This document shows positions 8,620 through 17,465 of a DNA stretch of 64,000 nucleotides, piece after piece (position 1 is the stretch's first letter; every line of letters begins with the position of its first letter). Both the position numbers and the translations under genes were made by a program. This stretch comes from Rubrobacter taiwanensis (GTDB lineage: Bacteria > Actinomycetota > Rubrobacteria > Rubrobacterales > Rubrobacteraceae), in contig NZ_SKBU01000006.1 of the NCBI RefSeq assembly GCF_004337705.1, positions 1-64,000 on the forward strand, in the 5' to 3' direction. The notes beneath the pieces are model-generated. The model searched no databases, was not told where the DNA came from, and saw only the letters and a program-made list of their open reading frames with translations.

Positions 8620-8625
8620 ATTATA
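8620..8625 (-). promoter_or_regulatory. -10 element TATAAT of the Yip1 gene
   Basis: A consensus TATAAT ten bases before ATG 8609, with no ribosome site between them; a leaderless or near-leaderless transcript is likely. Confidence 0.5.
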
Positions 8626-8811
8626 CAGGGAGGCGGCCGGAGCGGCGGAGAACCCGGTCGCAATCTTGCTTGCAAAACGGGGGGTGGAAATTTAGACTAA
8701 GAGGTGGCGGCGATCTACGTTTCCGATCTCTCTTCAGCGGGAACGTAGACCCCGAAACCCTTCAGAAGCGTACGGGGGCGAGCAGAGATAGCTCAGGGAG
8801 TCTACATAGCG

Positions 8812-9234
8812 ATGCTGGCGACCGCTCTGGCGGTGGCCGCGGCCTTTCTCCTGAACCGCCTGCTCAGGCAGCCCCGCTACTCGGCCCGGCGGCTCTCGCC
8901 GGAGACGATCGTGAACTACGAGCCTCCGGAGGAGGACGAGGAGCCCTCGCCCGAGCAGCTCTCGCGCTTCATCGTGGAGCGGGCCGAGGAGATCCACAGG
9001 ACCCTTCTGGAGTCCCCGGACGAGCTGCAAGTCGAGATGTGCGCCCTCGGCTACCGGGCCTGCGTGGAGGACATGATCACGCTCACCCACCGGGTGAACG
9101 AGGAGCTGAGAGAGGCCGGTCCGCTGCGCCGCGCCCGGCTGAACGCCTCCAAGCGCCGGGCGGCCGACGCCCTCTACCGCGTGCGGCAGGAGCTGCCCCC
9201 GAGTGCTCTGAGGGCCACCCGCCAGCAGCAGTAG
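8812..9234 (+). CDS. Hypothetical membrane-anchored protein
   Basis: 140 residues, family not recognised. One N-terminal hydrophobic segment (residues 1-16, LATALAVAAAFLLN) precedes an acidic linker (PPEEDEEPSPEQ) and a charged helical domain containing one Cys pair (MCALGYRACVEDM). It is probably a membrane-tethered cytoplasmic protein. GGGAG lies upstream of ATG 8812. Confidence 0.6.
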   Translation: MLATALAVAAAFLLNRLLRQPRYSARRLSPETIVNYEPPEEDEEPSPEQLSRFIVERAEEIHRTLLESPDELQVEMCALGYRACVEDMITLTHRVNEELREAGPLRRARLNASKRRAADALYRVRQELPPSALRATRQQQ

Positions 9235-9246
9235 GAGCGGGAGCCG

Positions 9247-9489
9247 CTAGGCCGTCCGGATCTCTCTGACGTCCGGGACCTCTTGCCGGATCAGGCGCTC
9301 CAACCCGTAGACGAAATCCAGCTGGGAGAGCGGGCAGCCCCGGCAGGCTCCGACCATCGCGATGCGCACCAGGCCGCGGCGTTCGTCGCACTCCACGACT
9401 CTGGCGTCCCCGCCGTCGGCCCTCAGGGCCGGGCGTACCTTATCCAGAGCCGCCTCTATGCGGCTGCGCATGGGCTCCCTCGCCTCCAT
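9247..9489 (-). CDS. NifU C-terminal-type Fe-S carrier
   Basis: An 80-residue stand-alone NifU C-terminal (Nfu) domain. RIEAALDKVRPALRADGGDA leads into the cluster-binding loop GACRGCPLS, with the conserved CxxC. Such proteins accept and pass on 4Fe-4S clusters. ATG 9489 is chosen over an upstream TTG because TATAAT (9499-9504, minus) is nine bases upstream, implying a leaderless mRNA. The gene stands alone. Confidence 0.88.
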   Translation of the reverse strand: MEAREPMRSRIEAALDKVRPALRADGGDARVVECDERRGLVRIAMVGACRGCPLSQLDFVYGLERLIRQEVPDVREIRTA

Positions 9490-9498
9490 GGTGCCCGG

Positions 9499-9504
9499 AT
9501 TATA
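9499..9504 (-). promoter_or_regulatory. -10 element TATAAT of the Nfu gene
   Basis: A consensus hexamer nine bases before ATG 9489; no ribosome site lies between. Confidence 0.5.
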
Positions 9505-9566
9505 TACCAACGCCCGACCCCGCCCCTTCCCTAGTAGAATGGAGCGTCAGAGAAGAAGGGAGCCGC

Positions 9567-10727
9567 ATGAGCGCAGACGAGAATCTGCTGGTAATAGGAG
9601 ACACCGAGACCGGGGCCGACGGCTACCGCCTCTGCGGGTTTCTGGCACCGGACCCCGTAATCTGCGCCCGTGTGGGCGGAAGGACGTACCTGGCGGTCTC
9701 CGCTCTGGAGTATGGCCGTGCGCGCAGACAGGCCCGGGTAGACGAGCTGCTCAGCTTCGAGGAGCTAGATGTCCTGAAGCTCTCCCGCGAGCTCGGGGAC
9801 GGCAGCCGGGGTCTGGCTGCCGCTGCGGCCCGGCTGCTGCGGGAGCGTGGAGCGGATTCGGTCGCCGTGCCCCCTGCATTCGGGGTAGCCTACGCCGACG
9901 AGCTGCGCGCCCGGGGGGTGGAGGTCAGGCCCGACGGCGGGCTCTTCTCCCGGCTCCGGCGCACCAAGACGGAGGAGGAGATCTCGCACATCGAGCGCGC
10001 CCAGCGGGCGGTGGAGCGCAGCTGCGAGCGGGCCGTGGAGATCTTGCGCGAGGCGCGCACCGGTCCCGGAGGCGGGCTATTCTGGAACGGGGAGACACTC
10101 ACGAGCGAGATTCTGCGCAGCGAGATAGAGATCTCGCTGCTGAGGCATGGGTGCTCCGCGAAGGGGACCATCGTGGCCGGGGGCGCGCAGGCGGCGGACC
10201 CGCACGAGACGGGCAGCGGTCCGTTGCGGGCCGGGGAGACCATCATCCTCGACATCTTCCCGCTGGATCGCGAGAGCCGCTACCACGCCGACATGACGCG
10301 CACCTTCGTCAAGGGCGAGCCGCAGAGCGCGGAGATCGGACGCGCCTACCGGGCGGTGCTGGAGGCTCAGGAGGCAGCGCTCGGCATGATCCGGGCCGGC
10401 GCCAACGGCCGGGACGTGCACCGGAGGGTCTCTGACATCCTGCACGAGGCCGGGTACGAGACCACCGTGCATGACCAGAAGGAGGGTAAGCCGCTCACAC
10501 GGGGATTCTTCCACGGTACCGGACACGGGCTGGGCCTCGAGGTGCATGAGAGCCCGCGCATCTCGCTGGCAGACGAGGAGCTCCGGGAAGGGGATGTGGT
10601 CACGGTCGAGCCCGGCGTCTACGATCCGGCCTTCGGGGGCGTGCGCATCGAGGATCTCGTCGTGGTCACCGCGGAGGGGTGCCGCAACCTCACGCGCTTC
10701 CCCAAGGAGGAGTTCAGGATACCGTAG
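9567..10727 (+). CDS. M24-family Xaa-Pro dipeptidase/aminopeptidase
   Basis: A 386-residue pita-bread metallopeptidase. The N-terminal creatinase-like domain (about 1-150) is followed by the catalytic domain with the metal ligands in order: LDIFPLD, HADMTRTF, GTGHGLGLEVHE, and the Glu of VVTVEPGVY and GVRIEDLVVV. It hydrolyses peptides with proline in the second position; exact substrate unknown. ATG 9567 is preceded by GAAGGGAG. TAGAAT near 9534 is a plausible -10. Confidence 0.9.
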   Translation: MSADENLLVIGDTETGADGYRLCGFLAPDPVICARVGGRTYLAVSALEYGRARRQARVDELLSFEELDVLKLSRELGDGSRGLAAAAARLLRERGADSVAVPPAFGVAYADELRARGVEVRPDGGLFSRLRRTKTEEEISHIERAQRAVERSCERAVEILREARTGPGGGLFWNGETLTSEILRSEIEISLLRHGCSAKGTIVAGGAQAADPHETGSGPLRAGETIILDIFPLDRESRYHADMTRTFVKGEPQSAEIGRAYRAVLEAQEAALGMIRAGANGRDVHRRVSDILHEAGYETTVHDQKEGKPLTRGFFHGTGHGLGLEVHESPRISLADEELREGDVVTVEPGVYDPAFGGVRIEDLVVVTAEGCRNLTRFPKEEFRIP

Positions 10728-10760
10728 TACCGCCGCAGTTATAGTTTGTGGTGCGCAAGA

Positions 10761-10766
10761 TATAAT
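10761..10766 (+). promoter_or_regulatory. -10 element TATAAT of the kinase gene
   Basis: A consensus TATAAT placing transcription start near 10773, about 37 nt before the favoured CTG start. It sits inside the upstream part of the open frame, arguing that translation starts downstream. Confidence 0.55.
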
Positions 10767-10809
10767 TGGTCGGCAGAGGCTCTTCGAGCGCAGCGGGAGG
10801 TGGTGGAGC

Positions 10810-12129
10810 CTGAGGGCCCCGATCGGGACGGTCCTCGGAGACCGGTACAGGATTCAGAGCACGCTCGGCGAGGGGGGGATGGCCTCCGTATACAAAGCCG
10901 AAGACACGGTGCTCGGCCGCACCGTCGCCATCAAGGTCCTGCACCCCAGATACGCCTCTGACGAGGCCTTCCGCAGGCGTTTCAAGCAGGAGGCCCGGGC
11001 GATGGCCTCCCTCGACCACGAGAACATCGTCAAGGTCTACGATATCTCCCAGGACGACGGCACGCCCTTTATAGTGGCGGAGTACGTCGAGGGCCGGGAT
11101 GTGGGGGCCCTGCTCAAGACCAACGGAAGGTTCAACGAGCGGTTCACCCGGCGGATCGCCATCCAGCTTTTACGGGCGCTGGCCTACGCCCACCGGCGCG
11201 GCGTCATCCACCGCGACATCAAGCCCTCCAACATCCTCATAACGCAGGACGGGACGGTCAAGGTGGCAGACTTCGGCATCGCCCGGCTGGTCGAGGACGA
11301 GGACGTGGGCCGTCCCGGCGAGATTATCGGCAGCGCCCGTTACATGTCGCCCGAGCAGCTCACCGGTGAGGAGACCACGCCCCGCAGCGACATCTACTCT
11401 GTTGGGGTCTTCCTCTACCACTGCCTGACCGGTGCTACGCCCTTCAATGGCGACACCCGCAGCGTGGCCCGCCAGCAGATACACGACGAGCCGCGCTCGC
11501 CCCGCCTGATAAACCCCGAGATCTCGCCCCGGATGGAACACATCATCTTGCGGGCGCTCGCAAAGCAGCCCGCCGCCCGCTACCCGACGGCCACCGCCAT
11601 GCTGGATGCCATCCGCCTCCCGGCCCCCTCCGAACCGGCACCGGAGGCCCGGAAGGCGGCCGCACCGACGACGCGCCGCAGCCCGCCGCGCCGGCGGCGC
11701 GGGAGGCTGGCGCCGATGCTCCTCGTGGTCTTGCTGCTCCTGGTGGGCGGCGGAGCGGCGGCCGGGCTCACATATCTGACCCGCGAGAACCCGCCCCCCG
11801 TCGGGCAGCTGGAGCGTCCCGACGGGGGGCGGGAGACACCCGCTCCTCCGGCGGGCGGGGTGCCGGAGGAGAACCCGGCAGCCCCCGAGGAGGCGCAGGT
11901 CGTAATCCCCGATACCGACCTGTACTTCGACTGCTGGGCGCAAGAGTTCCTGCAGCGGGAGGGATTCGAGGTGGTGATCCGCTACCAGCCCCGGGAAGGG
12001 TATGCCAACAACGGCGTCACCTGGGCCACGGACCCGCCGGCGGGCGAGACGGCGCCGGAGGGTTCGACGGTCACCGTCTACGCCACTCCTGTGGACAACC
12101 CTGCCGCGCGGCAGTGCCCGGCGGGCTAG
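10810..12129 (+). CDS. Ser/Thr protein kinase, one TM, PASTA-like C-terminus
   Basis: An eukaryotic-type kinase of the PknB class. The kinase domain starts at GDRYRIQSTLGEGGMASVYKA and carries VAIKVL, HRDIKPSNI, DFGIAR and SPEQL. A Pro/Ala linker and basic RRRRG patch precede one TM segment (LLVVLLLLVGGGAAAGLTY), then an extracellular domain ending in one PASTA-like repeat with two cysteines. No ATG, GTG or TTG lies between the promoter and the Gly loop in this frame; CTG at 10810, nine bases after GGGAGG (10795-10800), is the best start. The first ATG (10879) would delete the Gly loop. It ends in CTAG shared with the convergent gene. Confidence 0.9.
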   Translation: MRAPIGTVLGDRYRIQSTLGEGGMASVYKAEDTVLGRTVAIKVLHPRYASDEAFRRRFKQEARAMASLDHENIVKVYDISQDDGTPFIVAEYVEGRDVGALLKTNGRFNERFTRRIAIQLLRALAYAHRRGVIHRDIKPSNILITQDGTVKVADFGIARLVEDEDVGRPGEIIGSARYMSPEQLTGEETTPRSDIYSVGVFLYHCLTGATPFNGDTRSVARQQIHDEPRSPRLINPEISPRMEHIILRALAKQPAARYPTATAMLDAIRLPAPSEPAPEARKAAAPTTRRSPPRRRRGRLAPMLLVVLLLLVGGGAAAGLTYLTRENPPPVGQLERPDGGRETPAPPAGGVPEENPAAPEEAQVVIPDTDLYFDCWAQEFLQREGFEVVIRYQPREGYANNGVTWATDPPAGETAPEGSTVTVYATPVDNPAARQCPAG

Positions 12130-12560
12130 CGCCTTTCGACCATGTCCGCTATCCAGGGATAGCGGAACTCCTCTCCCTGGTACACCCTGTACGCACCGTA
12201 GGCGGCGTGCACGAACGGCACGAGCGAGATGGGGATCATGATCAGCGCCAGCAAGAACCCGATGAGAACGAGCATCAGGATCACACTGACCATCCACCCC
12301 ACGGTCAGGATGACGAGCCAGGCGATCTGGTACCAGAGTGACTGCAGCGCGTGGAAGGACACCTTCTGCGAGCGGTCCTTGTAGACCAGCCAGATCAGGA
12401 GCGCCACCACCGGTCCGAACACGCCGGTCAGCAGGTTCACAAAGATGCTCAGGTGCGCCAGCATGGACCACGTGCGCTCGTCCTGCGGGCTCAGGGCATC
12501 CGGTGCGGCGGTGCGGGGCGCCTCGCGCTGGGTGCCGTAGTTGTACGGGTCCTGCGTCAT
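12126..12560 (-). CDS. DUF4870-family membrane protein
   Basis: 144 residues. A polar N-terminus with Asn, Gln and Pro precedes three hydrophobic segments containing the family pattern MLAHLSIF, PVVALLIWLVYKDRS and VSFHALQSLWYQIAW. Function is unknown. ATG 12560 has GAGGAG upstream; the frame is open further but with no better start. Its TAG stop overlaps the stop of the convergent kinase gene. Confidence 0.8.
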   Translation of the reverse strand: MTQDPYNYGTQREAPRTAAPDALSPQDERTWSMLAHLSIFVNLLTGVFGPVVALLIWLVYKDRSQKVSFHALQSLWYQIAWLVILTVGWMVSVILMLVLIGFLLALIMIPISLVPFVHAAYGAYRVYQGEEFRYPWIADMVERR

Positions 12561-12614
12561 GGGGGCTCCTCTCTCTGCTTCTCTTTCTGAAAGGGTATCC
12601 GACGGGACCACCAC

Positions 12615-13124
12615 TCACAACCGGCCGGTCAGGTACGCCCGGCGCTGCAGGGCGATGATCTGGTACACGGCGAAGATCACGACCGGCATCGCCCCCGGCG
12701 AGTTGAGAGAGATCTCGTAGCTCCTTCCGGCCGATCTGCCCGAGATCCGGGCGATCTCCTCGCCGGATGCAGAAGACACCGAAGCCTCCCGCTTCAGGAG
12801 GCCGGGGCGGATCCGGTACCCCCGTCCCAGATACTCCGCCCGCCAGATGCCGCTCAGAAACCGCTCCGTCCCGGCGCGCAGGATCTCCTCGCCGTCCGAG
12901 GTCATGCCGTAGCGCAGGCGCCATATCCCCCGCCGGGCTATCCCGGCCTCCAGATCCCCGGCCCGGAAGCGGGCCCCTTTCAGGCCGTGCAGCTCCAGCC
13001 GTCCGAATTCGCCCCCCCCCACCGCTGCGAGCTGGTAGCCGTGCAGCCCGGAGGGGCGGGCCTCGAAACGGCTCCCGGCCCGCTCTCCTAGCGCGCGCCA
13101 GCGCTCACTCTGTGCGGCGGACAT
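12615..13124 (-). CDS. Hypothetical protein
   Basis: 169 residues from ATG 13124, family not recognised. It is Arg- and Gly-rich with a mostly beta pattern and a single hydrophobic segment near the C-terminus (MPVVIFAVYQIIALQ). The motif resembles phospholipid-scramblase-like or LURP-one-type beta-rich proteins only loosely, so no function is assigned. The frame is open upstream, but TAGAAT at 13132-13137 stands seven bases before this ATG. Confidence 0.6.
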   Translation of the reverse strand: MSAAQSERWRALGERAGSRFEARPSGLHGYQLAAVGGGEFGRLELHGLKGARFRAGDLEAGIARRGIWRLRYGMTSDGEEILRAGTERFLSGIWRAEYLGRGYRIRPGLLKREASVSSASGEEIARISGRSAGRSYEISLNSPGAMPVVIFAVYQIIALQRRAYLTGRL

Positions 13125-13131
13125 CTTCTCT

Positions 13132-13137
13132 ATTCTA
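13132..13137 (-). promoter_or_regulatory. -10 element TAGAAT
   Basis: TAGAAT on the minus strand, seven bases before ATG 13124; supports a leaderless start. Confidence 0.45.
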
Positions 13138-13211
13138 TATGCCGACACCCAGCAGGACTCGTGGACGAACCGGGAACCCCTTCTCCGCCGGCCGACCCAC
13201 ACGAACTCATA

Positions 13212-14249
13212 TTACCCGTCCGGGAAGAACACACCTCGCCCGAAGACCGGCCGCACAGCCTCTCCCAGCCGGTAGCGGGCGTCTGCGGGGGCCTGCACCC
13301 GCAACTCGTGGCCCCGCCACCCGACGACGACTTCCTGGGTGTCACCCATAAAGAGCACCGCCCGGACCCGGCCCTCCCCGCCCGGCTCCAGCCGGATGTC
13401 CTGAGGCCGGACGGCGAGCGTCCCGGGACCGGAACCTCCGTGCTCCGGAATGTTCTCCACCTCGAACTCGTTGCCCCCCTCCAGAGCGAACCGCCCGGCC
13501 CCTCGCGCCCGGACCCGCAGCAGGGCCGCGTCGGAGACGAAGCGCGCCACGAACGGCGTAGCGGGCGCGGAGTAGAGCCGCCGGGGCTCGTCCACCTGCA
13601 CCAGCCGCCCCTCATGCAGCACGGCGACGCGGTCGGCGAGCGCCAGGGCCTCGGTGCGGTCGTGGGTTACGTGTACGACGGTCACGCCGGTGCGCCGGAC
13701 CAGCGCGCTCAGCTCGGCACGCAGGCGGGCTCTGAGGGCGGCGTCCAGGCTGGCGAACGGCTCGTCCAGCAGGAGGGCGGCCGGCTGCATCACCAGCGCC
13801 CGGGCCAGCGCTACCCGCTGGCGCTGGCCGCCGGAGAGCGTCTCCGGAGCGCGGTGCTCAAACCCTTCCAGGCCCACCAGAGAGAGCGCCTCCCGGACCC
13901 GCTCCTCGCGCTCGCTCCGGCCGACCTTCGCCAGCCGGAGCGGGTACTCCACGTTGCTCGCGACCGAGCGGTGCGGCCACACGGCGTGGTACTGGAAGAC
14001 CATTCCGAGCCGCCGCTTCTCCGGCGGGACCCAGGCTTTGGGGCCGGCCACGGGCTCGCCGCCGATGAGCACGGCCCCCCGGTCCGGGCGCAGGAAGCCG
14101 CCGACGAGGCGCAGGAGGGTGGTCTTGCCCGAGCCGCTGGGACCGAGCAGGGCGACGAACTCGCCGTCCTCCACGGTCAGGTCCACGCCGGTTACGCCGC
14201 CTCCGCCGCCGTAGGCGAGGCTCACGTCCTGGAACTCAATCTGCGCCAT
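13212..14249 (-). CDS. fbpC: Ferric iron ABC transporter ATP-binding protein
   Basis: 345 residues. An ABC ATPase with GPSGSGKTTLLR (Walker A), LSGGQRQRVALARAL (signature), LLLDEPFASLD (Walker B) and a His switch in VTHDRTEALA, followed by a C-terminal TOBE-like regulatory domain (about 245-345). It is the third gene of a minus-strand iron operon and overlaps the permease gene by 14 nt, showing translational coupling. ATG 14249 is chosen over an upstream in-frame start because it gives the family N-terminus (AQIEFQDVSLAYGG). Confidence 0.92.
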   Translation of the reverse strand: MAQIEFQDVSLAYGGGGGVTGVDLTVEDGEFVALLGPSGSGKTTLLRLVGGFLRPDRGAVLIGGEPVAGPKAWVPPEKRRLGMVFQYHAVWPHRSVASNVEYPLRLAKVGRSEREERVREALSLVGLEGFEHRAPETLSGGQRQRVALARALVMQPAALLLDEPFASLDAALRARLRAELSALVRRTGVTVVHVTHDRTEALALADRVAVLHEGRLVQVDEPRRLYSAPATPFVARFVSDAALLRVRARGAGRFALEGGNEFEVENIPEHGGSGPGTLAVRPQDIRLEPGGEGRVRAVLFMGDTQEVVVGWRGHELRVQAPADARYRLGEAVRPVFGRGVFFPDG

Positions 14250-15885
14250 ACACCCCCCTTCCGCGGGTCGCGAGGGCCATCGCGCCGACACCCAGCAGCC
14301 CGCCGAGGGCCACGACCAGGGCCAGCGCCGTGGAGGCGTTGAAGGCCCCGGCCTGGTGGAGGTTGAAGATCACGACCCCCAGCGTCTCGGTGCCGGGGGC
14401 GACGAGCAGCGCCGAGACGGTCAGCTCCCGGATGGCGGTGAAGAAGACCAGCCCGGACCCCACGACGACGGCCGGGGCGGCGAGCGGCAGGGTCACGTCG
14501 CGCAGGGCCCGCAGGGGGGAGGCTCCGGAGAGCTGGGCCGCCTCCTCCAGCACCACCGGCACGCCGGCGACGGAGCCCCGCACCGCCTGCACCACCAGCG
14601 CGACGAAAGCCATGACGTAGGCGAAAAGGATTATGGAGCGGGTGTTATAGATACCCAGGGGTATGCCGGTCAGGATCCAGGCCACCGCCACCACGGTCCC
14701 CGGCAGGGCCTGCGGGATCAGGGCCAGCGTGTCTATGGAGCCGTTGAGGCGGTTGCGCGTGCGCACCACGAGGGTCGCCACCAGGGCCCCGATCACGCCG
14801 CACAGGAGCGCCGCTCCCGTGGCGAGCACGAAGCTGTTCACGAAGCCCCGCACCGTCGCCGGAGCGAGAACCGCCCGCTCGATGTTCGCCAGCGTCAGGT
14901 TCTCCGGCGTGAGCGGCACGCCCGGAGCCCGCAGCAGCGCCCCCACGAGCAGCGCCAGTACCGGGGCGACGGCGAACAGGAAGGCTACTGCGCCGAGCAT
15001 CGCCGTGACCGGGTAGCGCGAGCGGCCGAGCGCTACCGGCTGCGCCCGGCCTTCGGCGTCCGAGGAGACCCGCCGGAAGAGGTGCCGCTGCAGCAGGAAC
15101 GCCGCGGCCCCCACGGCCAGGAGCACCGTTCCCAGCGCCGAGGCCGCCCCCAGCGGGTTCTCCGTCGTGCCGCCCACGAGGTAGCTGTAGATCAGGGTGG
15201 GCAGCACCTGGTACTGCACCGGCAGCCCGAGCAGGGCCGGAATGCCGAAGTCCGAGAGGTTGGAGACGAAGAGCAGGATGAACCCGGCCAGGAGCGCCGG
15301 GTAGATGTAGGGCAGGGTGACGTCGCGCACCATTCGCAGCCGCCCGGCCCCGCTCGCCCGCGCCGCCTCCTCCAGCGAGCCCGGCACGCCGCGCAGCGCC
15401 GCGGCGGTCATCAGGTAGGTTATGGGGTAGGCGTGCAGGGCCAGCAACGCGATTATCCCGCCCGGCCCGTAGAGGTTTACGAGACCCTCCGAGGAGCCGG
15501 TCGCGTTGTTGTAGAGGACGTTGACGTATCCCACGGGGCCGAAGACCGCGAGCCACCCGATAGCCCCGATAAACGGCGGGATCAGGAACGGCAGGAAGAA
15601 CGCCGCCCGGAAGAAGTTGCGCGCCGGGACGTCGGTGCGTTCGATCAGCAGCGCCAGCCCGGCCCCGAAGGCGGTCGCCACCAGCGCGCTGATACCGGAG
15701 GTGACGAGGCTGTTCACCGTCGCCTCGCGCACCTGCGGCGAGTTCAGTCCGGCCAGGAGCTCCGGCCGCGCTCCGCGCCAGAGCAGCGCCAGCACCGGGA
15801 CCGCGACCAGTCCCAGCAGGACCGCGAGGACCAGGTAGCGGGCGGCACGGAACCCGCCGGGCTCCGGCTGGTAGCTCTCGCCCAC
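14236..15885 (-). CDS. fbpB: Ferric iron ABC transporter permease, fused double-domain
   Basis: 549 residues with two tandem binding-protein-dependent permease domains. Each carries the EAA loop that docks the ATPase: LEEAARASGAGRLRMVRDVT in the first half and LEEAAQLSGASPLRALRDVT in the second. About twelve TM segments. This fused arrangement is usual for FbpB/SfuB. The GTG start at 15885 lies 6 nt from the fbpA stop, with GAGGAAC as its ribosome site inside the fbpA end. Confidence 0.93.
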   Translation of the reverse strand: MGESYQPEPGGFRAARYLVLAVLLGLVAVPVLALLWRGARPELLAGLNSPQVREATVNSLVTSGISALVATAFGAGLALLIERTDVPARNFFRAAFFLPFLIPPFIGAIGWLAVFGPVGYVNVLYNNATGSSEGLVNLYGPGGIIALLALHAYPITYLMTAAALRGVPGSLEEAARASGAGRLRMVRDVTLPYIYPALLAGFILLFVSNLSDFGIPALLGLPVQYQVLPTLIYSYLVGGTTENPLGAASALGTVLLAVGAAAFLLQRHLFRRVSSDAEGRAQPVALGRSRYPVTAMLGAVAFLFAVAPVLALLVGALLRAPGVPLTPENLTLANIERAVLAPATVRGFVNSFVLATGAALLCGVIGALVATLVVRTRNRLNGSIDTLALIPQALPGTVVAVAWILTGIPLGIYNTRSIILFAYVMAFVALVVQAVRGSVAGVPVVLEEAAQLSGASPLRALRDVTLPLAAPAVVVGSGLVFFTAIRELTVSALLVAPGTETLGVVIFNLHQAGAFNASTALALVVALGGLLGVGAMALATRGRGVYGAD

Positions 15886-15891
15886 CGGGGG

Positions 15892-16889
15892 TTAGTTCCT
15901 CAACAGCTCGTTGAAGCGCTCCCTGGCCGCGTCCTGCTCGGCGGTGAGCCGCTCCAGGTCGCCTTCGAGGATCTCGATCTCGTCCAGCTGCGGGGCACCC
16001 TCCGGGCTCTCGATGTCGGAGCGGATGGGGACGTAGTTCTGCTCCACGGAGAGCCGCTGGCCCTCCTCGGAGATCAGGAAGTCCACGAACCTTTCGGCCG
16101 CCTCCCGGTTATCGGTGTTCTCGAAGATCGCGGCGGGCTGGAAGATGGCCGGGACCCCCTCCTCCGGGAACACGCCGGAGACGGGCGAGCCCTGCTCTTC
16201 GAGGTCGCGCACCATGTAGTCTATGAGGATGCCGACGGCGAACTGGCCGCTGGCGAGCCCCTGTTGCACCTGGCCGTTGCCTTCGACGACGGTGGGCTCG
16301 TTGGCTACGAGGGCCTCGATCCACTCCCAGCCCAGCTCCGGCCGGGAGGCCCAGAGGGCGGTGTTGTACGCGGCGGCCCCGGAGTAGTCGGGGCTGGGCA
16401 TCCCGATCCTGCCCCGGTACTCGAGGTCCGTGAGCTCCTGCCAGCTCTGCGGCGGGTCGTCCACCTGGTTGGTGTTGTAGCCGATGATCGTGGAGATCAG
16501 GCGCGTCCCCACGTAGTAGCCGTCCGGGTCCTTAAACTGCTCGTCTATCTGCTCCGCCCCCTCGGGCGTGTACTGGAGGAAGAGCCCCTCCTCCTTGAGG
16601 CTCTCGAAGGTCGGGGCGTCGGCGGCGACCAGCACGTCGGCCTGCACCCCGCTGGCCTCCCGCTCGGACTCTATCCGGGTGACCAGCTCCCCGGTCCCCG
16701 AGCGGAAGACCGTCACCTCGATGTTCGGGTACTGCTCGTTGAACGCGGCGACGAGCGCGTCGGCGTTCTCCTGCGGCTCGGAGGTGTATAGCGTGATCTC
16801 CCCCGCCGGGCCATCCCCCCGGCCGCCGCTCCGCCACAACCGGCGAGCAGCACGAGCAAAGCAAAAGGTGCGAAACGACAGATATTCAT
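15892..16889 (-). pseudogene. fbpA: Fe(3+)-binding lipoprotein with a frameshift after the signal peptide
   Basis: The mature protein (from GEITLYTSEPQENADALV) is a clear class II ferric-iron-binding protein of the FbpA/FutA type, with the late Tyr pair region and C-terminal EEGQRLSVEQNYVPIR. The proper N-terminus is in another frame: ATG at 16889, behind GAGGGG, encodes MNICRFAPFALLVLLAGCGG, a textbook lipoprotein signal with LAGC lipobox. The two frames join across a run of six C (16815-16820); a seventh would restore one 333-codon gene. Without it the exported protein stops early, and the alternative TTG start at 16893 lacks a signal peptide. Either a real frameshift or a homopolymer sequencing error. 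Confidence 0.85.
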
Positions 16890-17028
16890 CCAACCCCTCT
16901 TTCTTCTACCAGGCTCCGAAAAAATTATGCCAGCGGGGTTCGCAGCCGACGTTAAACCGGCGTAAGAGATGCGTAAAATCCGGGTTAACCGCGTTCCTTG
17001 CGAGCGAGAACCCTCCCGCCATACCGGA

Positions 17029-17034
17029 TAGAAT
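17029..17034 (+). promoter_or_regulatory. -10 element TAGAAT in GGATAGAAT
   Basis: Extended -10 type sequence (CCGGATAGAATTGGG) 29 nt upstream of the GTG at 17063. GGATAGARTT-like elements recur upstream of 33083, 35032 and 39775. Confidence 0.45.
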
Positions 17035-17062
17035 TGGGCGGGTAAGCATCGAGAGGAGTTGT

Positions 17063-17407
17063 GTGGAGCTAAAGAACAAGGATCAGATAAGGAACGAGAT
17101 CCTGCAGTCCTGGGTCAAAGACGCCTGGATGACTCCGGTGCGCGGGCCGAACAACCAGGTGTTCCTGCGTCTCACGCCCGGTGGGAGGCTGAAGGTGCGC
17201 CGCCGGATAAAGGAGCTGGAGGAGCGGCTCGGCGTGAGCGGGAGCGAGCTGGCGAAGCAGGACGAGGAGAACACCATCCCGGTCGAGCGCGAGAAGCTGG
17301 AGCTGGCGATGATGGTGCGTGCCTACACCTCGGAGCGCAAGCTCATGGAAGCTCAGGGCATAACGCTAGGCCCGGCCGCGGTCTCGCTAGAGGAAGAGCA
17401 GGAGTAA
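17063..17407 (+). CDS. Hypothetical cytoplasmic protein
   Basis: 114 residues, family not recognised. It is charged and helical, without Cys, signal peptide or TM segment. GTG 17063 is chosen because GAGAGGAG ends four bases before it; the frame is open far upstream but that part lies across the fbpA region. It has its own promoter and is followed by a hairpin terminator, so it is a single-gene transcript. Confidence 0.7.
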   Translation: MELKNKDQIRNEILQSWVKDAWMTPVRGPNNQVFLRLTPGGRLKVRRRIKELEERLGVSGSELAKQDEENTIPVEREKLELAMMVRAYTSERKLMEAQGITLGPAAVSLEEEQE

Positions 17408-17414
17408 GAAGAGG

Positions 17415-17444
17415 CCGGGAGCGGCCTGTGGAAGCCGCTCCCGG
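17415..17444 (+). terminator. Hairpin terminator
   Basis: CCGGGAGCGGC (17415-17425) pairs with GCCGCTCCCGG (17434-17444) around an 8-nt loop between convergent genes. Confidence 0.75.
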
Positions 17445-17465
17445 TGTGCGCGTTAACCTTCCGGC

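Noticed and set aside
14356-16791. 811-codon plus-strand open frame opposite the fbp operon
   Set aside because: Mirror of the fbpB/fbpA coding frames; the ABC transporter motifs on the other strand are unambiguous.
16813-16822. Programmed frameshifting in fbpA
   Set aside because: A run of six C alone is short, no slippery heptamer plus downstream structure is evident, and a sequencing error or mutation is simpler.
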